A stretch of 64,000 nucleotides of DNA from Bradyrhizobium sp. LLZ17 (GCF_041200145.1 NZ_CP165734.1:6181001-6245000), one strand, 5' to 3'; counted from the first letter of the stretch, positions 36,705 through 45,842 are shown. Notes: generated by a model not told the origin, from the letters alone. A program made the numbers and translations.

Positions 36705-37067
36705 GTGTCGCAGCAAAAGGAATTGTTGCGCGAGATTGCGCGGGCGATCAATGAGAACGAGCCCTTTCGCGTGGAGGAATGGTTCACGGAGGATTTCAGA
36801 CTCATTGAGCCGACAAAGCCGAACTGGCCTCTCGGGCGCGAGGGCGCCAGTAAGCTGCTTGCACTCTTCAGGACCCTCACCCCTCCGCTGAAATTCGTTG
36901 CACTCGATATGGTCGAGGAGGCGGATCGGGTTGCTGTTCGTTGGCAGCTTTTTGCAACCCATCAAGGCGAACCGCTCCGGCTCGCATCTATGGCGATGTA
37001 TCGGTTCGATTGCGGTAAAATCGCCGAGGACTGGGGCATTCCCATTCCAGGCGAGTGGGCTAACTAA
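36705..37067 (+). CDS. SnoaL/NTF2-like protein
   Basis: 120 residues from GTG 36705, with CGGAGA about 7 bases upstream. The layout of an N-terminal helix pair (LLREIARAINENEPFRVEEW), then FTEDFRLIEPTKPNWPLGRE and strands to the end (VAVRWQLFATHQGEPLRLAS) is that of the SnoaL-like/NTF2 fold used for ester cyclases, isomerases and small-ligand binding. Catalytic residues cannot be fixed. Isolated gene in the accessory region; the 284 bases before it contain no gene. Confidence 0.65.
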   Translation: MSQQKELLREIARAINENEPFRVEEWFTEDFRLIEPTKPNWPLGREGASKLLALFRTLTPPLKFVALDMVEEADRVAVRWQLFATHQGEPLRLASMAMYRFDCGKIAEDWGIPIPGEWAN

Positions 37068-37229
37068 TCGAAGCTCGTCGGCGCTTCCGCTGATGGCCTG
37101 TTTGGACACGCCGGGGCGGTCTGACCACGCCCGTTCATAGGCGTAGAAGGAAGAGAACGGCGCGCGGCAAAAGTGACGCGATTGACCCAAAGCGGAACCG
37201 GCACGGGCGTTCTAAGTCCATGGGATCTT

Positions 37230-37424
37230 ATGGCTCTGCCATGGGAGAGATGTTTGGCATATCTATTTTGCCCGGCGTGCGGTCGCTGGAAGAGACGCGA
37301 CAAATGCCCCGATTGCGGCACCGTTACGCGTTCCATGTGGAAGGCTATTTTCGTAGACCTCCTTGTCCAGTTCGCCATTTGCGCGCTGGGGATTTTTACA
37401 TGTTGGTTATTGTGGTTTCGGTAG
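37230..37424 (+). CDS. Small zinc-ribbon plus transmembrane protein
   Basis: 64 residues from ATG 37230 (MALPWERCLAYLF). Two CxxC pairs (CPACGRWKRRDKCPDCG) form a minimal zinc ribbon, followed by one transmembrane helix (FVDLLVQFAICALGIFTCWLL). The pairing of a ribbon with a single helix is coherent and unlikely by chance. A longer start at 37173 adds residues from a repeat-like stretch. No family name known. Confidence 0.5.
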   Translation: MALPWERCLAYLFCPACGRWKRRDKCPDCGTVTRSMWKAIFVDLLVQFAICALGIFTCWLLWFR

Positions 37425-37658
37425 TCCGGGCCGCCTCAGTAGGTGGCATCGTTTATTCTTACAAGCGCCGACTTCCGCTATTGTGAATCTCGGACCTCCC
37501 GACCGGCGCCGGTGATGTCCGCTCCCGGTGCTCGACCGGAAGTAGGCAGCCGCGATGCCGAAAAGGCGCTTTTTGACCCAATTCGGACTTTCGAAATCGA
37601 AAAAGCACTTGGCTTCGATGGAACTGTAGGGCTGAGACGGCCGCCACTGCGGCCTTGA

Positions 37659-38879
37659 CTACGGAAGTCTTTTTGTCGCCGTAAAGGGATTGAACCCCCG
37701 TTCTGCAAGGGCAGCCCACGAAGCCGCGCCAAGATGTGGCAATCGGAAATAGAGTCGTGGCTTGGCCGGATCGGTATCCAGCATGAACCCCGTCGGTAGC
37801 CCTCGGACACTCGTGGCATAGAACCCGCCATCCGGCGATCTCTGGGATTCGATGACAGCGAGCAACGATTTTGCCTCCCCAGTCCTGCCGAGCAATTCCA
37901 GCAAGAGAGCCATTTGGCCCGTCCCTTCGGTCCACACACCATCGCGGTCTTCACCGTAAGAAAAGCCCTTGTCGACACTCATTCGCTGTTCGGCGGTGGT
38001 CATTGCCGATGCAAATTTCTTGGCCGCTCCGGGGAGCGCCGTTAAGGGCCAGATTTGAGCATCCAGGGCCAAAATCGGATTGCGCGTGACGCCGTCCTCA
38101 GTGGTGCCTGCTGCGAAACAGGCGCACGCCGGATCCCACATCGTATCTACGAAGTGCTCGGCAGCTGTTGCCATGTCACGCCAGCGCGAATCGCCGGTGC
38201 GGGTTGCAAGAAGGCCAAACGCGGCGGCGAGGTCAGTATTGTGCTCAGTCGATTTCCATGTCCGTACGTCGGGCGTCGGTTCGTGCCCAAAAGTACCGCC
38301 TGTGAAACCGCCAGTACCGCGCGTGTCGGCCCATTGCGCGACCCAGGTGCCAAGCCGTGCCGCACCATCGCGGAACCCGGAGCTGGCGCTCGCATCGTCA
38401 ATCGACAGCAAAGCCAACATGGCCCATGCAACGTTGCCATTGTCGCTGCCCACCTGATATCGATCTTCCAACCACTTGTTCTGAGCATTGTCCCACCAAC
38501 CCAGAAGTTTGGCGGAGCCACTCGCCACCACACCCGCGGCGTAAGCGTTCCGGAGCCGTCCATCATGCCAGGTCCGGTCGTTATCGATGGCCCAGAGAAT
38601 CGCCGCGCCGATCCGACGTGCTTTGTCTCGCTCGCCGCAACCGCCTAACGCGATGGCGGCCACCGCATTGTCATACAGGTATGCGGCGCCATGGAGAGGC
38701 CCCGATTCCACGGTCGGATAGCTGGGCAAGAACAACGGCCCCGGCGGTGCCTTATCGATCAGACCAGCGAGGTACCCGCATGCAGACGCTTCTGGTGCGG
38801 CTAAAGCCCGTGGTGGAGTGGCGCCCATCACGATGATGAAAGTCGTTACCATCCATACGAAGCTTTCCATTCGGGCCAC
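37659..38879 (-). CDS. Secreted six-hairpin (alpha/alpha-barrel) glycosidase-like protein
   Basis: 406 residues with a signal peptide (MARMESFVWMVTTFIIVMGATPPRALA; MESF at 38870 is an alternative start). The rest has repeated helical hairpins with aromatic/acidic loops: YLYDNAVAAIALG, TWHDGRLRNAYAAG, STEHNTDLAAAFGLL, GYSYGEDRDGVWTEGTGQM-like (GFSYGEDRDGVWTEG). The acidic residues in EHNTDL and DGVWTEGTGQM are candidate catalytic acids. The fold suggests polysaccharide hydrolysis or binding in the periplasm. Family naming is by pattern only. Confidence 0.6.
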   Translation of the reverse strand: MARMESFVWMVTTFIIVMGATPPRALAAPEASACGYLAGLIDKAPPGPLFLPSYPTVESGPLHGAAYLYDNAVAAIALGGCGERDKARRIGAAILWAIDNDRTWHDGRLRNAYAAGVVASGSAKLLGWWDNAQNKWLEDRYQVGSDNGNVAWAMLALLSIDDASASSGFRDGAARLGTWVAQWADTRGTGGFTGGTFGHEPTPDVRTWKSTEHNTDLAAAFGLLATRTGDSRWRDMATAAEHFVDTMWDPACACFAAGTTEDGVTRNPILALDAQIWPLTALPGAAKKFASAMTTAEQRMSVDKGFSYGEDRDGVWTEGTGQMALLLELLGRTGEAKSLLAVIESQRSPDGGFYATSVRGLPTGFMLDTDPAKPRLYFRLPHLGAASWAALAERGFNPFTATKRLP

Positions 38880-39140
38880 TTGCTGTTCTCCGGGGTGGAC
38901 GATGATCCTATATCCCCATCGGCGATGTCTGGAAGTGGCCCGAAGGCGAGGAGCGCCTCAGCCGGCGTGATGTGCGCTGTCGTAAACAGGACGCCGAGCT
39001 AACCTGCCCGACCGCAGCTTCTGACCTAAGCGGCTGTTGATTAGGCGATCAGCCTTCGGACGCCGACGATCAATACAATTTGAACCAAGCTTCTAAACAA
39101 CTCGAAAGGGTGGCTCGCCTAAAGGTTGTGGGGCGAGACC

Positions 39141-40055
39141 ATGCGCGTTGATGACGAGGGTTACCGCTTGCAGTATTTGAAAGTCCAAGGGAATTCGCGC
39201 GGCGTATCCCTCGCAAGGAAGGCGCAACGGAGGGCACCCGCCATTGATAGGTTTGCCCTTTGGGTATCAACGAGCCGAACGGTTGACGGACTTTGGGTCG
39301 GAAGCACGGAAAGTAAACCACAACCCGGTTTGCGCCGCGTTGAAGCCGCGCTCGGACTGATCAAAGACCATGATCCCCTTAATTACGCCCGCACTATCAA
39401 CAATCTCGAACGAATATGGGTGCGCTTAATCCCAAATGCTCTCGCGCACTACGACCCCTTGCTGAGTGCTTGCGTAATCGACGAGCGTTTAGTTCTCCCA
39501 GAAACAACGGCGCTCGAACGGATCGCATCCACAATAGTTCATGAATCGACTCACGCAAGGTTAGAACGGTGGGGCATCAACTACGATGATGAACGTGTGC
39601 GCTCGCGGATCGAGGCAATTTGTCTTCGGCGAGAGCTAAAATTTGTTGGTAAGCTCGCCCACTGCGAGCAGTTGCAGGAGCAGATTTCACGCACACTGGA
39701 GTGGTGCGTTGGCGATGATGACTATTTTTCAAACCCGCGCTTCCAACAGCGTCATGACCAGGGGGACGATGAAACTGCGAGCGGCCATTTGCGTGTTACG
39801 TCAATTGGCCTCCCGTTCCACTGGTCGGCCCTCGCGGCGAAGCGTAGATTCGTGATCTCATTTGATCTCTCCTTCTGGCCCCACGCCGACGGTCGCTTGA
39901 CGCCGTGCTATGTCGGCTCTCAGTGGCAGACCGGAAGCCAACGCCAGCCTGCGTGTGCGGCTCCTCGTGAATCGCAGCTGACGTTGCCAATGCAAGCGCT
40001 ACAGGTAAATCGCGCAACCTCGTTGTTCGAGCTCAGCGAACCAGCTCGGGCGTGA
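39141..40055 (+). CDS. Hypothetical protein with HExxH metallopeptidase-like motif
   Basis: About 304 residues from ATG 39141 (a TTG at 39126 is possible). The central ERIASTIVHESTHARLERWG has HESTH, a zincin HExxH motif, followed by a Gly at the usual spacing, and a conserved-looking glutamate in VRSRIEAICLRRELKF could be the third ligand. The C-terminal 70 residues are less regular, and a shift near 39770 cannot be excluded. Family not recognised. GC content is lower than in the flanking core genes. Its end overlaps the convergent LRR gene by 57 bases, which supports an altered C terminus. Confidence 0.5.
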   Translation: MRVDDEGYRLQYLKVQGNSRGVSLARKAQRRAPAIDRFALWVSTSRTVDGLWVGSTESKPQPGLRRVEAALGLIKDHDPLNYARTINNLERIWVRLIPNALAHYDPLLSACVIDERLVLPETTALERIASTIVHESTHARLERWGINYDDERVRSRIEAICLRRELKFVGKLAHCEQLQEQISRTLEWCVGDDDYFSNPRFQQRHDQGDDETASGHLRVTSIGLPFHWSALAAKRRFVISFDLSFWPHADGRLTPCYVGSQWQTGSQRQPACAAPRESQLTLPMQALQVNRATSLFELSEPARA

Positions 40056-40721
40056 AATCGTCGTCACCCAGCGCAGATCAAGCTTTTCGAGACGTGGAAG
40101 CTTGAGCAGCGTTTCCGGCAAGGCGGCGACAGGGTTCCCTCTCAAATCGATCTGTCGCAGCTCCAGCATTGCACCAATCTCTTCCGGCAAACCGGTCAAG
40201 CTGTTGTTCCTGAGATGCAGCTCACGCAGACGCCTCAGCTTGGAAATGCTCGCAGGCAGAGTGGTCAGGCGATTGTCGGTCACGCGAAGTTCGAGAAGTC
40301 CCGACATCTCGGTAACGGCGTCGGGCAGCCTCTCGAATCCGTTTTCGCTGATGTTGAGGTAGCGCAACCGGGTAAGTCGCCCCAAAGACGGGGGAAGCTC
40401 TTGCAGCGCATTCTCGTGCAAGTACAGGAAGTCGCTCAGGCTGACGAGTTCACCTAGCGCAGCCGGAATGTGCCGCAACTGGTTGTGGCCCAGGTCCAGC
40501 GTTCTCAGGGCGCGTAGCTCGCCGACCCTGTCCGAGAGCTCCGCCAGGCCATTGTCGGCCAGCACGAGCGATTGCAGGTTCGTCAGATCCCAGACATGAT
40601 CCGGCACGGCGCCGAGCGCCTGTTTCCACAAGGATAAGTGCAAGTCCGACAGGTTGCTCACAGTCAGATCATGCCCCGACTTCACGCGGAGACCAAGGCC
40701 GCTTCTGCCCAAAGCGGACAA
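39999..40721 (-). CDS. Leucine-rich repeat protein
   Basis: 240 residues made of about eight LRRs of 23 residues, of the type LxxLxxLxLxxNxLxxLPxxI: TNLQSLVLADNGLAELSD, LRALRTLDLGHNQLRHIP, LTRLRYLNISENGFERLP, LRRLRELHLRNNSLTGLP, LELRQIDLRGNPVAALPE. No signal peptide or membrane segment, so it is probably cytoplasmic or an effector-like solo LRR. Bradyrhizobium and other plant-associated bacteria carry such proteins; a host-protein binding role is speculative. Confidence 0.85.
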   Translation of the reverse strand: MSALGRSGLGLRVKSGHDLTVSNLSDLHLSLWKQALGAVPDHVWDLTNLQSLVLADNGLAELSDRVGELRALRTLDLGHNQLRHIPAALGELVSLSDFLYLHENALQELPPSLGRLTRLRYLNISENGFERLPDAVTEMSGLLELRVTDNRLTTLPASISKLRRLRELHLRNNSLTGLPEEIGAMLELRQIDLRGNPVAALPETLLKLPRLEKLDLRWVTTISRPSWFAELEQRGCAIYL

Positions 40722-40858
40722 GTACCTGCTTGCCGCGCATCAGAGACACAATGCTCCAGGCCCGGTTTGAGTTCGGCGCTCTCAGGCCGATGTGGCGTGA
40801 CGTCGCCCGAGTTCCGTTGCCACCGATCGACCCCAGCCGTGGGAGGACATCGATCGGA

Positions 40859-41065
40859 TCAAAATTCCTTGCCGATCAACCGGTCGACCGAGTAACGATC
40901 GCCACCTCGGAAGACGATTGCGATGCACAGGAGGCACCACAGCAAGGCAAATTCATAACCTCTGACTGTCCAGAAGTAGCCGAACTGCGATTGGAAGAAG
41001 GCGATGATGATCATCATGTGGATGCTGATGATCAAGGCCGCGAGCACAACGTCGTTGCGCCTCTG
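40859..41065 (-). pseudogene. DoxX-family C-terminal remnant
   Basis: The frame reads NDVVLAALIISIHMMIIIAF then YEFALLWCLLCIAIVFRGGD and ends RYSVDRLIGKEF, which is the last two helices and closing motif of a DoxX protein. Going upstream it hits a stop within about 10 codons. Another frame holds MASHKPLFPPAKTTDVFAS up to that point, which has no DoxX character. The gene is therefore missing its N-terminal half. Lies in the 690 bases between the LRR gene and the tRNA fragment, where no intact gene is seen. Confidence 0.5.
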
Positions 41066-41412
41066 CGGCGATACTCGCCTTCATCCCTTCCATGCTCTTT
41101 GGCTTGCCCGGATAGGTCAGCGATGCGAAGACGTCTGTCGTCTTGGCTGGCGGGAATAGCGGCTTGTGGGAAGCCATGAGATGTCTTTGCCAAAACCCCA
41201 ATCGTCGCGCATGATGCCATCCTGCCCCTGTTTTGCCCGACGAGTCAAACCTGATTTCGGAAAATGCGTAGCCCGTTGGTCCGACTGATGCCGGCTACTG
41301 TGCATGGGGTTGTTTTCGACATTTTTGATTGAGCCGGTCCAGAACCCGGCGGGGCGTCGACAATTGCCCCGCGACCGGGTCGTTCAGAAACTGGATCATT
41401 CAGGAGGATGGA

Positions 41413-41457
41413 TGGTGGGCGCACAAGGGATCGAACCTTGGACCTCTCCCGTGTGAA
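41413..41457 (-). tRNA. 3' fragment of tRNA-Val(CAC); probable attachment site
   Basis: On the minus strand this is the anticodon loop TTCACAC (anticodon CAC), stem GGGAG, variable AGGTC, a perfect T-arm CAAGG-TTCGATC-CCTTG, acceptor 3' strand TGCGCCC and ACCA. The 5' side does not pair: bases next to the loop read TGTGG instead of CTCCC, and no GGGCGCA acceptor strand is present. So only the 3' half is conserved, as left by integration into a tRNA gene. The tyrosine integrase begins about 250 bases to the right. Confidence 0.7.
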
Positions 41458-41713
41458 CCACAATCGGTAGACCCCAGCTAACCAAATCCAGCCATAGTTG
41501 AGATGTAAAAAGCTCGTTAATTGACGTTGGTTACGGCCCTGTGTGGCCATAGGAGGCCATAGGTGGCCTTACTACATTTTTTGTATGCCCCCGTTGTGCC
41601 CGCCGAGGATTTTCCCTTCGGGCACAAAAACGGGGGAGGTCTGAGGTCCGGTTCTGTTCGAGGGGTGACCGCCGTTGTTGCGGGGCACACCGGGGCAGAG
41701 AGAGGGAGGAATG

Positions 41714-43045
41714 ATGACGGAGCCAGCCAACCAGCTGACACTCACCGATGCGGTGATCCGCAATGCAGTGCTGCCGCCGGGCAAGGCGCAGCATTATCTC
41801 CATGACGACAAGCTGCCCGGCCTCGCTTTGCGGATGCGCGCCACCGGTGGCCGGACCTGGGTCTACCTCTTCACCAAACCCGGGGTGAGGGGGACCCAGC
41901 GCAAGACTCTCGGCGCTTGGCCCAAATATAATGAGAAGGCCGCGCGCAAGGCCGCCACCATCGCCGCAGGCGAGGTCGTCAAGGGCTTGGACCCGAATGA
42001 CGCGAAGCGCGCGGCGAGGCGGCAACAGGCAGCCGAGAAGCAGAGCACCACGCTCGCAACCCTCATTACTGAAGCTGGTCCCTACCAGACGTCCTTGACC
42101 GAACGTCAAGTGGTCAACTGGAAGCCAGCAATGTCGGCGTTGCGGCGCGGGCTCAAGGATCACGCCGAGAGCGGCGTGGGGGACCTGACACGACGGCAGA
42201 TCATGGCTGCGGTCGACAAGATTGCCAAGACCGGTAAGCGCGGCGCAGCCAAGGACTTGCGCAAGCACGTGCATACCTTCCTCGAATGGTGCGTCGGCGA
42301 AGGTTATGTCGAGCACAACGTGCTCGCCGGCTATCGCGCGCCCAAGGAAACCCGGGCGCAAAGGGTCGGACGCCGAACGAAGGGTCGCGCGCTGAGTGAT
42401 GAGGAAATCATCAAGGTCTGGGATGCAACCGGCAAGCTCGGGGCTTTCGGTCTCCTGGCACGGATGTGCCTGCTCGGTGGCCCGCGGCGCAGTGAGCCTA
42501 CGATGATCGAATGGCGAAAGCATATCATGGATGACCGTATTACTTTCGATGCAGCGTGGACCAAGATGGGGCTACACCACGATGTGCCGCGCACTCACCT
42601 GGTTGACGAGATGCTCACGGCCGCGAAGCATTTCCAGCGGGCAACCTCCGACTATGTCTTCCCGTCGCCAAAGACGGGCGGCCAGATGTCCGGCTTTACC
42701 AAGATGGTCAACCGCCTGGTCAAGGAAGCGAGCGTCGCCAAGTTCACCATGCATGACTTGAGGCGCAGCTTGCGCACCATCATGTCACGCTGTGGCTACG
42801 ACAACGAAATCCAGCGGCTGTGTGTTGGGCAAAAGCCAAGCGGAATCGATCAGGTCTACAATCATGACGAACAGTGGATCATCCGCAAGATGGCGTTCGA
42901 AGCGGCTCACGACTACATTGCCGAGTTGGTCGGTGCGAAACGGGTCGGCAAAATCGTGCGTCTGCAGCGGACGAATCCGCTTGACCCGATCAAGGCCGAG
43001 CTCCTCGGGCGTCTCCGTGAGCATTTTGCGGCTGAGGCGCCTTAG
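41714..43045 (+). CDS. int: Tyrosine-type integrase (DUF4102 + phage integrase domain)
   Basis: About 443 residues from ATG 41714, with GGGAGGA ending 3 bases before it (ATG 41711 also possible). The N-terminal arm-binding domain (about 1-95) has GKAQHYLHDDKLPGLALRMR, the P4-type integrase start. The catalytic domain has the first arginine in GGPRRSEPTMIEW, a lysine in AWTKMG, HDLRRSL for His and second Arg, and the nucleophile tyrosine in IDQVYNHDE. The usual GH before the tyrosine is GQ (CVGQKPSG), an atypical residue. Next to the tRNA-Val fragment, it probably drove integration of the island to its right. Confidence 0.88.
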   Translation: MTEPANQLTLTDAVIRNAVLPPGKAQHYLHDDKLPGLALRMRATGGRTWVYLFTKPGVRGTQRKTLGAWPKYNEKAARKAATIAAGEVVKGLDPNDAKRAARRQQAAEKQSTTLATLITEAGPYQTSLTERQVVNWKPAMSALRRGLKDHAESGVGDLTRRQIMAAVDKIAKTGKRGAAKDLRKHVHTFLEWCVGEGYVEHNVLAGYRAPKETRAQRVGRRTKGRALSDEEIIKVWDATGKLGAFGLLARMCLLGGPRRSEPTMIEWRKHIMDDRITFDAAWTKMGLHHDVPRTHLVDEMLTAAKHFQRATSDYVFPSPKTGGQMSGFTKMVNRLVKEASVAKFTMHDLRRSLRTIMSRCGYDNEIQRLCVGQKPSGIDQVYNHDEQWIIRKMAFEAAHDYIAELVGAKRVGKIVRLQRTNPLDPIKAELLGRLREHFAAEAP

Positions 43046-43628
43046 TAGCTCCATTGCACTTGGCCAGACAGTCAACAGTGCATCAACACGATAGAGCGGC
43101 TGCCATCGATATATCGCCATTTCAGCGGATGGTTCGGATTGCGCCGCCACTGCTCCCGTGCTGTTGTCGGCAGGCAATGACTCGCGATCGCACGTCAGCG
43201 GCGTACGTTTCAACAATCTGCTAGTCGACGCTGTTGGTCCGTTTTGACAACCGAGCGGTGAGCCAGCTGCCACTATCACCAGACGGACAAAAGCTCCGAT
43301 CTGAGATGGTCGGGCCTTTCGATCGGACCCGCGCCGGGCGTGCAAGATCTTCAAGCGGACTCTGTCGCGCGTTCGACTGATAATTATAGGTTCGGATGCT
43401 CGATCGAGGGGAGCGGCTTCGAACAGCCCGAAGCTTGCGCGTCCATAACCGGCACAATCCGCACCAGCCGGAAACCTGCGCGGTGTAACAGCGACCGATA
43501 CTCGGCATTGCTCAAGCCTTTTGCTGCGGTATGGTGGCAAGCTTTTCAAAAGATGCAGCAGTGCTGTCCTTTTGACCCCCAAATCCATGGTGATACTGTT
43601 GTAAGGGCGGTCTGTCCGGGAGGACACA
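43046..43628. other. Intergenic/degenerate region
   Basis: 583 bases after the integrase. Apart from the methyltransferase-like remnant at 43384-43530 no coding signal is convincing. Long open frames on the minus strand here are compositionally unlike real genes. Confidence 0.4.
43384..43530 (-). pseudogene. SAM-dependent methyltransferase C-terminal remnant
   Basis: The frame ends at a TAA at 43384 and reads KGLSNAEYRSLLHRAGFRLV then RIVPVMDAQASG, resembling the end of O-methyltransferases (AEYRALL-AAGFRLTRVVP). The upstream part is in other frames or absent. About 45 residues remain. Low-information match, so only tentative. Confidence 0.35.
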
Positions 43629-43826
43629 ATGCGATGGTTTGACCGGCTGTTTGGAAGGGGGTCGGCGCCTGCTACCAGACTCTTTGCGAGATTTGGGCGG
43701 AAATCGCGGGCAGATCCTGATCTTCTGAAGATTGCCAAAGACCGAAAAGGGCATATTTCGCGAAGAGCCGTGAGAGATGAATATAACCGGCTGCTTTTGG
43801 AGAAGTACGCGCACGACAGGTCCTGA
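43629..43826 (+). CDS. Small basic hypothetical protein
   Basis: 65 residues (MRWFDRLFGRGSAPATRLFA to the stop) with GGGAGG 7 bases upstream of the ATG. Rich in Arg/Lys with amphipathic helical character (ISRRAVRDEYNRLLLEKYAH). No family recognised. The good ribosome site is the main support. Confidence 0.4.
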   Translation: MRWFDRLFGRGSAPATRLFARFGRKSRADPDLLKIAKDRKGHISRRAVRDEYNRLLLEKYAHDRS

Positions 43827-44043
43827 TTTTAATCTCGTCCGGTGGTCCCACTGCGTGCCAGCGAAGCTCTTCGTCTCGGCGGCTTCTTTCTCGCCTCGCT
43901 TATTGGCCCTCAACGGGACAGGCTGACTGCCGTCATCGAGAGCCGTTGCCCTCCAAGGGACGCTTACGTGAAATCTCCCGCCCTCGAGTTAGCTTGAAAA
44001 TAAAGTGCAGGCCAATGTCGTCATTGTCAGTCAGGTATGACCC

Positions 44044-44704
44044 ATGAAGCGATGGCGCTACGTCAGTATCGGCAGCATGGTTATCGCCATGGGTCTGGTT
44101 TTTGCCGGGGCCGTGGTGGTCGGTCAATCGCACGGCCGTCAGACGCCATAGCGACATCGGTAACGCGTACTCCGGAGCTTATGGAGCGTGCGTGGCACCT
44201 GCCCGTGTCAGCTACATCTCAAAGACACGTTAACTGCAGTCAAATGGCTCTCGCTGCGGACCTGCAGCTGTTGCGAATGCGTACCGGTCGCTTGGCGAGG
44301 CGGCAAGGACGGAGGGCCAGGTGATGGCCGGTACATGGAGCTGATGGACAGGCGTATGCATCATGGGTCTCACGCTCGATGAGCTGGCCAAAGTCGCCCG
44401 GGGCCAACACGAGCCGAAAAGTCAGGGTCCTACGCGATCTCAGTGAGAACCAGTTTCTAGAGCATCTCCGTCGGTCCAATGATCCGGGCCACGCTACATC
44501 GTCAATTTCGATCGTACTCGAATTTTTCGTTCAGGTGGCGGACATCATTCCCCAATTGGGGGCTATTTCGAAGCCGAGGACGTCGTCTTCGTGCTCGATG
44601 TCAGCTTCAACTTTCAGCCATGGCTGATCGAGCGGAAGCGGCTGTTCGACGCTGTAAATACGTTCGACGGCGATAAGAAGCGCGGCCTGCTGTTGGTAGA
44701 GTGA
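44044..44704 (+). pseudogene. Degraded phytochelatin synthase-like gene
   Basis: The remnant is spread over three frames. Frame 1 (44044) gives a signal peptide MKRWRYVSIGSMVIAMGLVF. Frame 3 gives TRTPELMERAWHLPVSA. Frame 2 gives SNGSRCGPAAVANAYRSLGE (catalytic Cys at 44255-44257), an in-frame TGA at 44342, then GLTLDELAKVAR. Frame 3 resumes VRVLRDLSENQFLEHLRRSN, and frame 2 gives RYIVNFDRTRIFRSGGGHHS with the catalytic His (44543) and FVLDVS with the Asp (44597), ending DAVNTFDGDKKRGLLLVE. The order and motifs match peptidase-like phytochelatin synthases. Four shifts and a stop in 660 bases show real decay. 43830-44043 to its left holds nothing else. Confidence 0.7.
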
Positions 44705-45144
44705 TGCCACACTGCATCTCGCCTGTGGGCCCATACCTGACCTTGTCGCCAAACTTTGCGACCGCCGCTTTTGAACCTGGCTGTGTGAAAAGCCACGAGT
44801 CGGCTACGATTCCTCCGTTTCCTGATGGGGGGATACGGATGGGACGCTTTGTTGAAGGCGCGGACAGATCCCAGCCGACGCTCCGCCCGTCGGGAGGGCC
44901 GAGATGGGCGAAGGCGGCAGTCGAAGCAAGTACACTTTCGGATCGGTTTACCAGCGACACCGGACGGTGCGCCTGGCCCGAATGGCCCTCGGTTTGGTCC
45001 ATGTAAGTTGAAGGATCTTGAATCCGTTGTGCTGAGGAGGACCCGTGACGTGAGCGTCATCATCCCTGACGTTTCAGAAAGCCGCGGCTTCATAAGAACG
45101 AAAACCGCCTCACGAGGTTAGAGAGCAAACTGCGAGGTGAGATC
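44705..45144. other. Region with short IS1182-like 5' fragment
   Basis: 440 bases. At 44839 an ATG reads MGRFVEGADRSQPTLRP, close to the start of the IS1182-type transposase at 62475 (MKRFVEGVDSGQSMLFP). The DNA just before it also resembles the sequence before that copy. After about 45 bases the similarity ends. Rest shows no gene. Confidence 0.4.
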
Positions 45145-45684
45145 ATGCGTCGATCAGATATGGCTGCCATCCTGCTTGTAGTCTCTAGTTTCATGCCCGT
45201 TGCTGCCTCTGCTCAGCAAACAGCGCCTGATGCTAACCAAACTTCTCCCCAAGCTCGGCCGGAAGTAGCGCCGCAACAGCCGGACAAAGTCCAAGCGCAA
45301 AAGACCCCCGTTCAACCAGACCGTACACCGCAACAGTCAGAACAGGCACGGGATCGCGACCGCCAGAGCGCTGAGGACACCCGCATCAATCGAGATTGGA
45401 CCACCCGGCAAAGTCGCGGCGATGACCGCATGGATATGGATCGCATGCGTCAGATGCATCGGCAGATGGGCCGTATGATGGACCAAGACGAGGACCACCG
45501 AACGATCGGCCAAAACTGGCGTCGCGAGGATGATGATATTGACCGCGGTTCTGGATACGCTTCGCCGGGCCGCGGCGAGGGACGGTATGAAGGCCGGTAT
45601 CATGGAGAAATGCGGCCTTATCCTCGCGTCAAAACCTGCATCGAGTATGAAAACGGCGACGAGTTCTGCCGATATCGGGATTAA
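45145..45684 (+). CDS. Secreted hypothetical protein, Gln/Asp/Arg-rich
   Basis: 179 residues. A signal peptide (MRRSDMAAILLVVSSFMPVAASAQQ) is followed by a disordered Pro/Gln linker and a highly charged Met/Arg/Asp part (DRMDMDRMRQMHRQMGRMMD), ending RVKTCIEYENGDEFCRYRD with two cysteines that may pair. GAGGTGAGATC precedes the ATG. The Met/His-rich stretch could bind metal, which is speculation. No named family. Confidence 0.65.
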   Translation: MRRSDMAAILLVVSSFMPVAASAQQTAPDANQTSPQARPEVAPQQPDKVQAQKTPVQPDRTPQQSEQARDRDRQSAEDTRINRDWTTRQSRGDDRMDMDRMRQMHRQMGRMMDQDEDHRTIGQNWRREDDDIDRGSGYASPGRGEGRYEGRYHGEMRPYPRVKTCIEYENGDEFCRYRD

Positions 45685-45842
45685 CCGATGCGTTGGGCTT
45701 CCAGCATCACACGACTGCGGCACCGGCGGCTCGCTGGTGAACGCCAGCGCAGAGAAACCCGTGATCGGCGGGACCTTTGTTGATTGAGGCGAGTTCCTCC
45801 ATCGGGGTTGCGGTTTTGTCCCCGGGAGACGGAGTAACGAGC

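Noticed and set aside
41413..41490. A complete tRNA-Val gene
   Set aside because: The anticodon stem and acceptor stem do not pair on the 5' side, so only the 3' half was accepted.
42785..43738. 317-codon minus-strand frame behind the integrase
   Set aside because: The right part overlaps the integrase 3' end and the rest has no coherent motif. Only a short methyltransferase-like end in another frame was kept, at low confidence.
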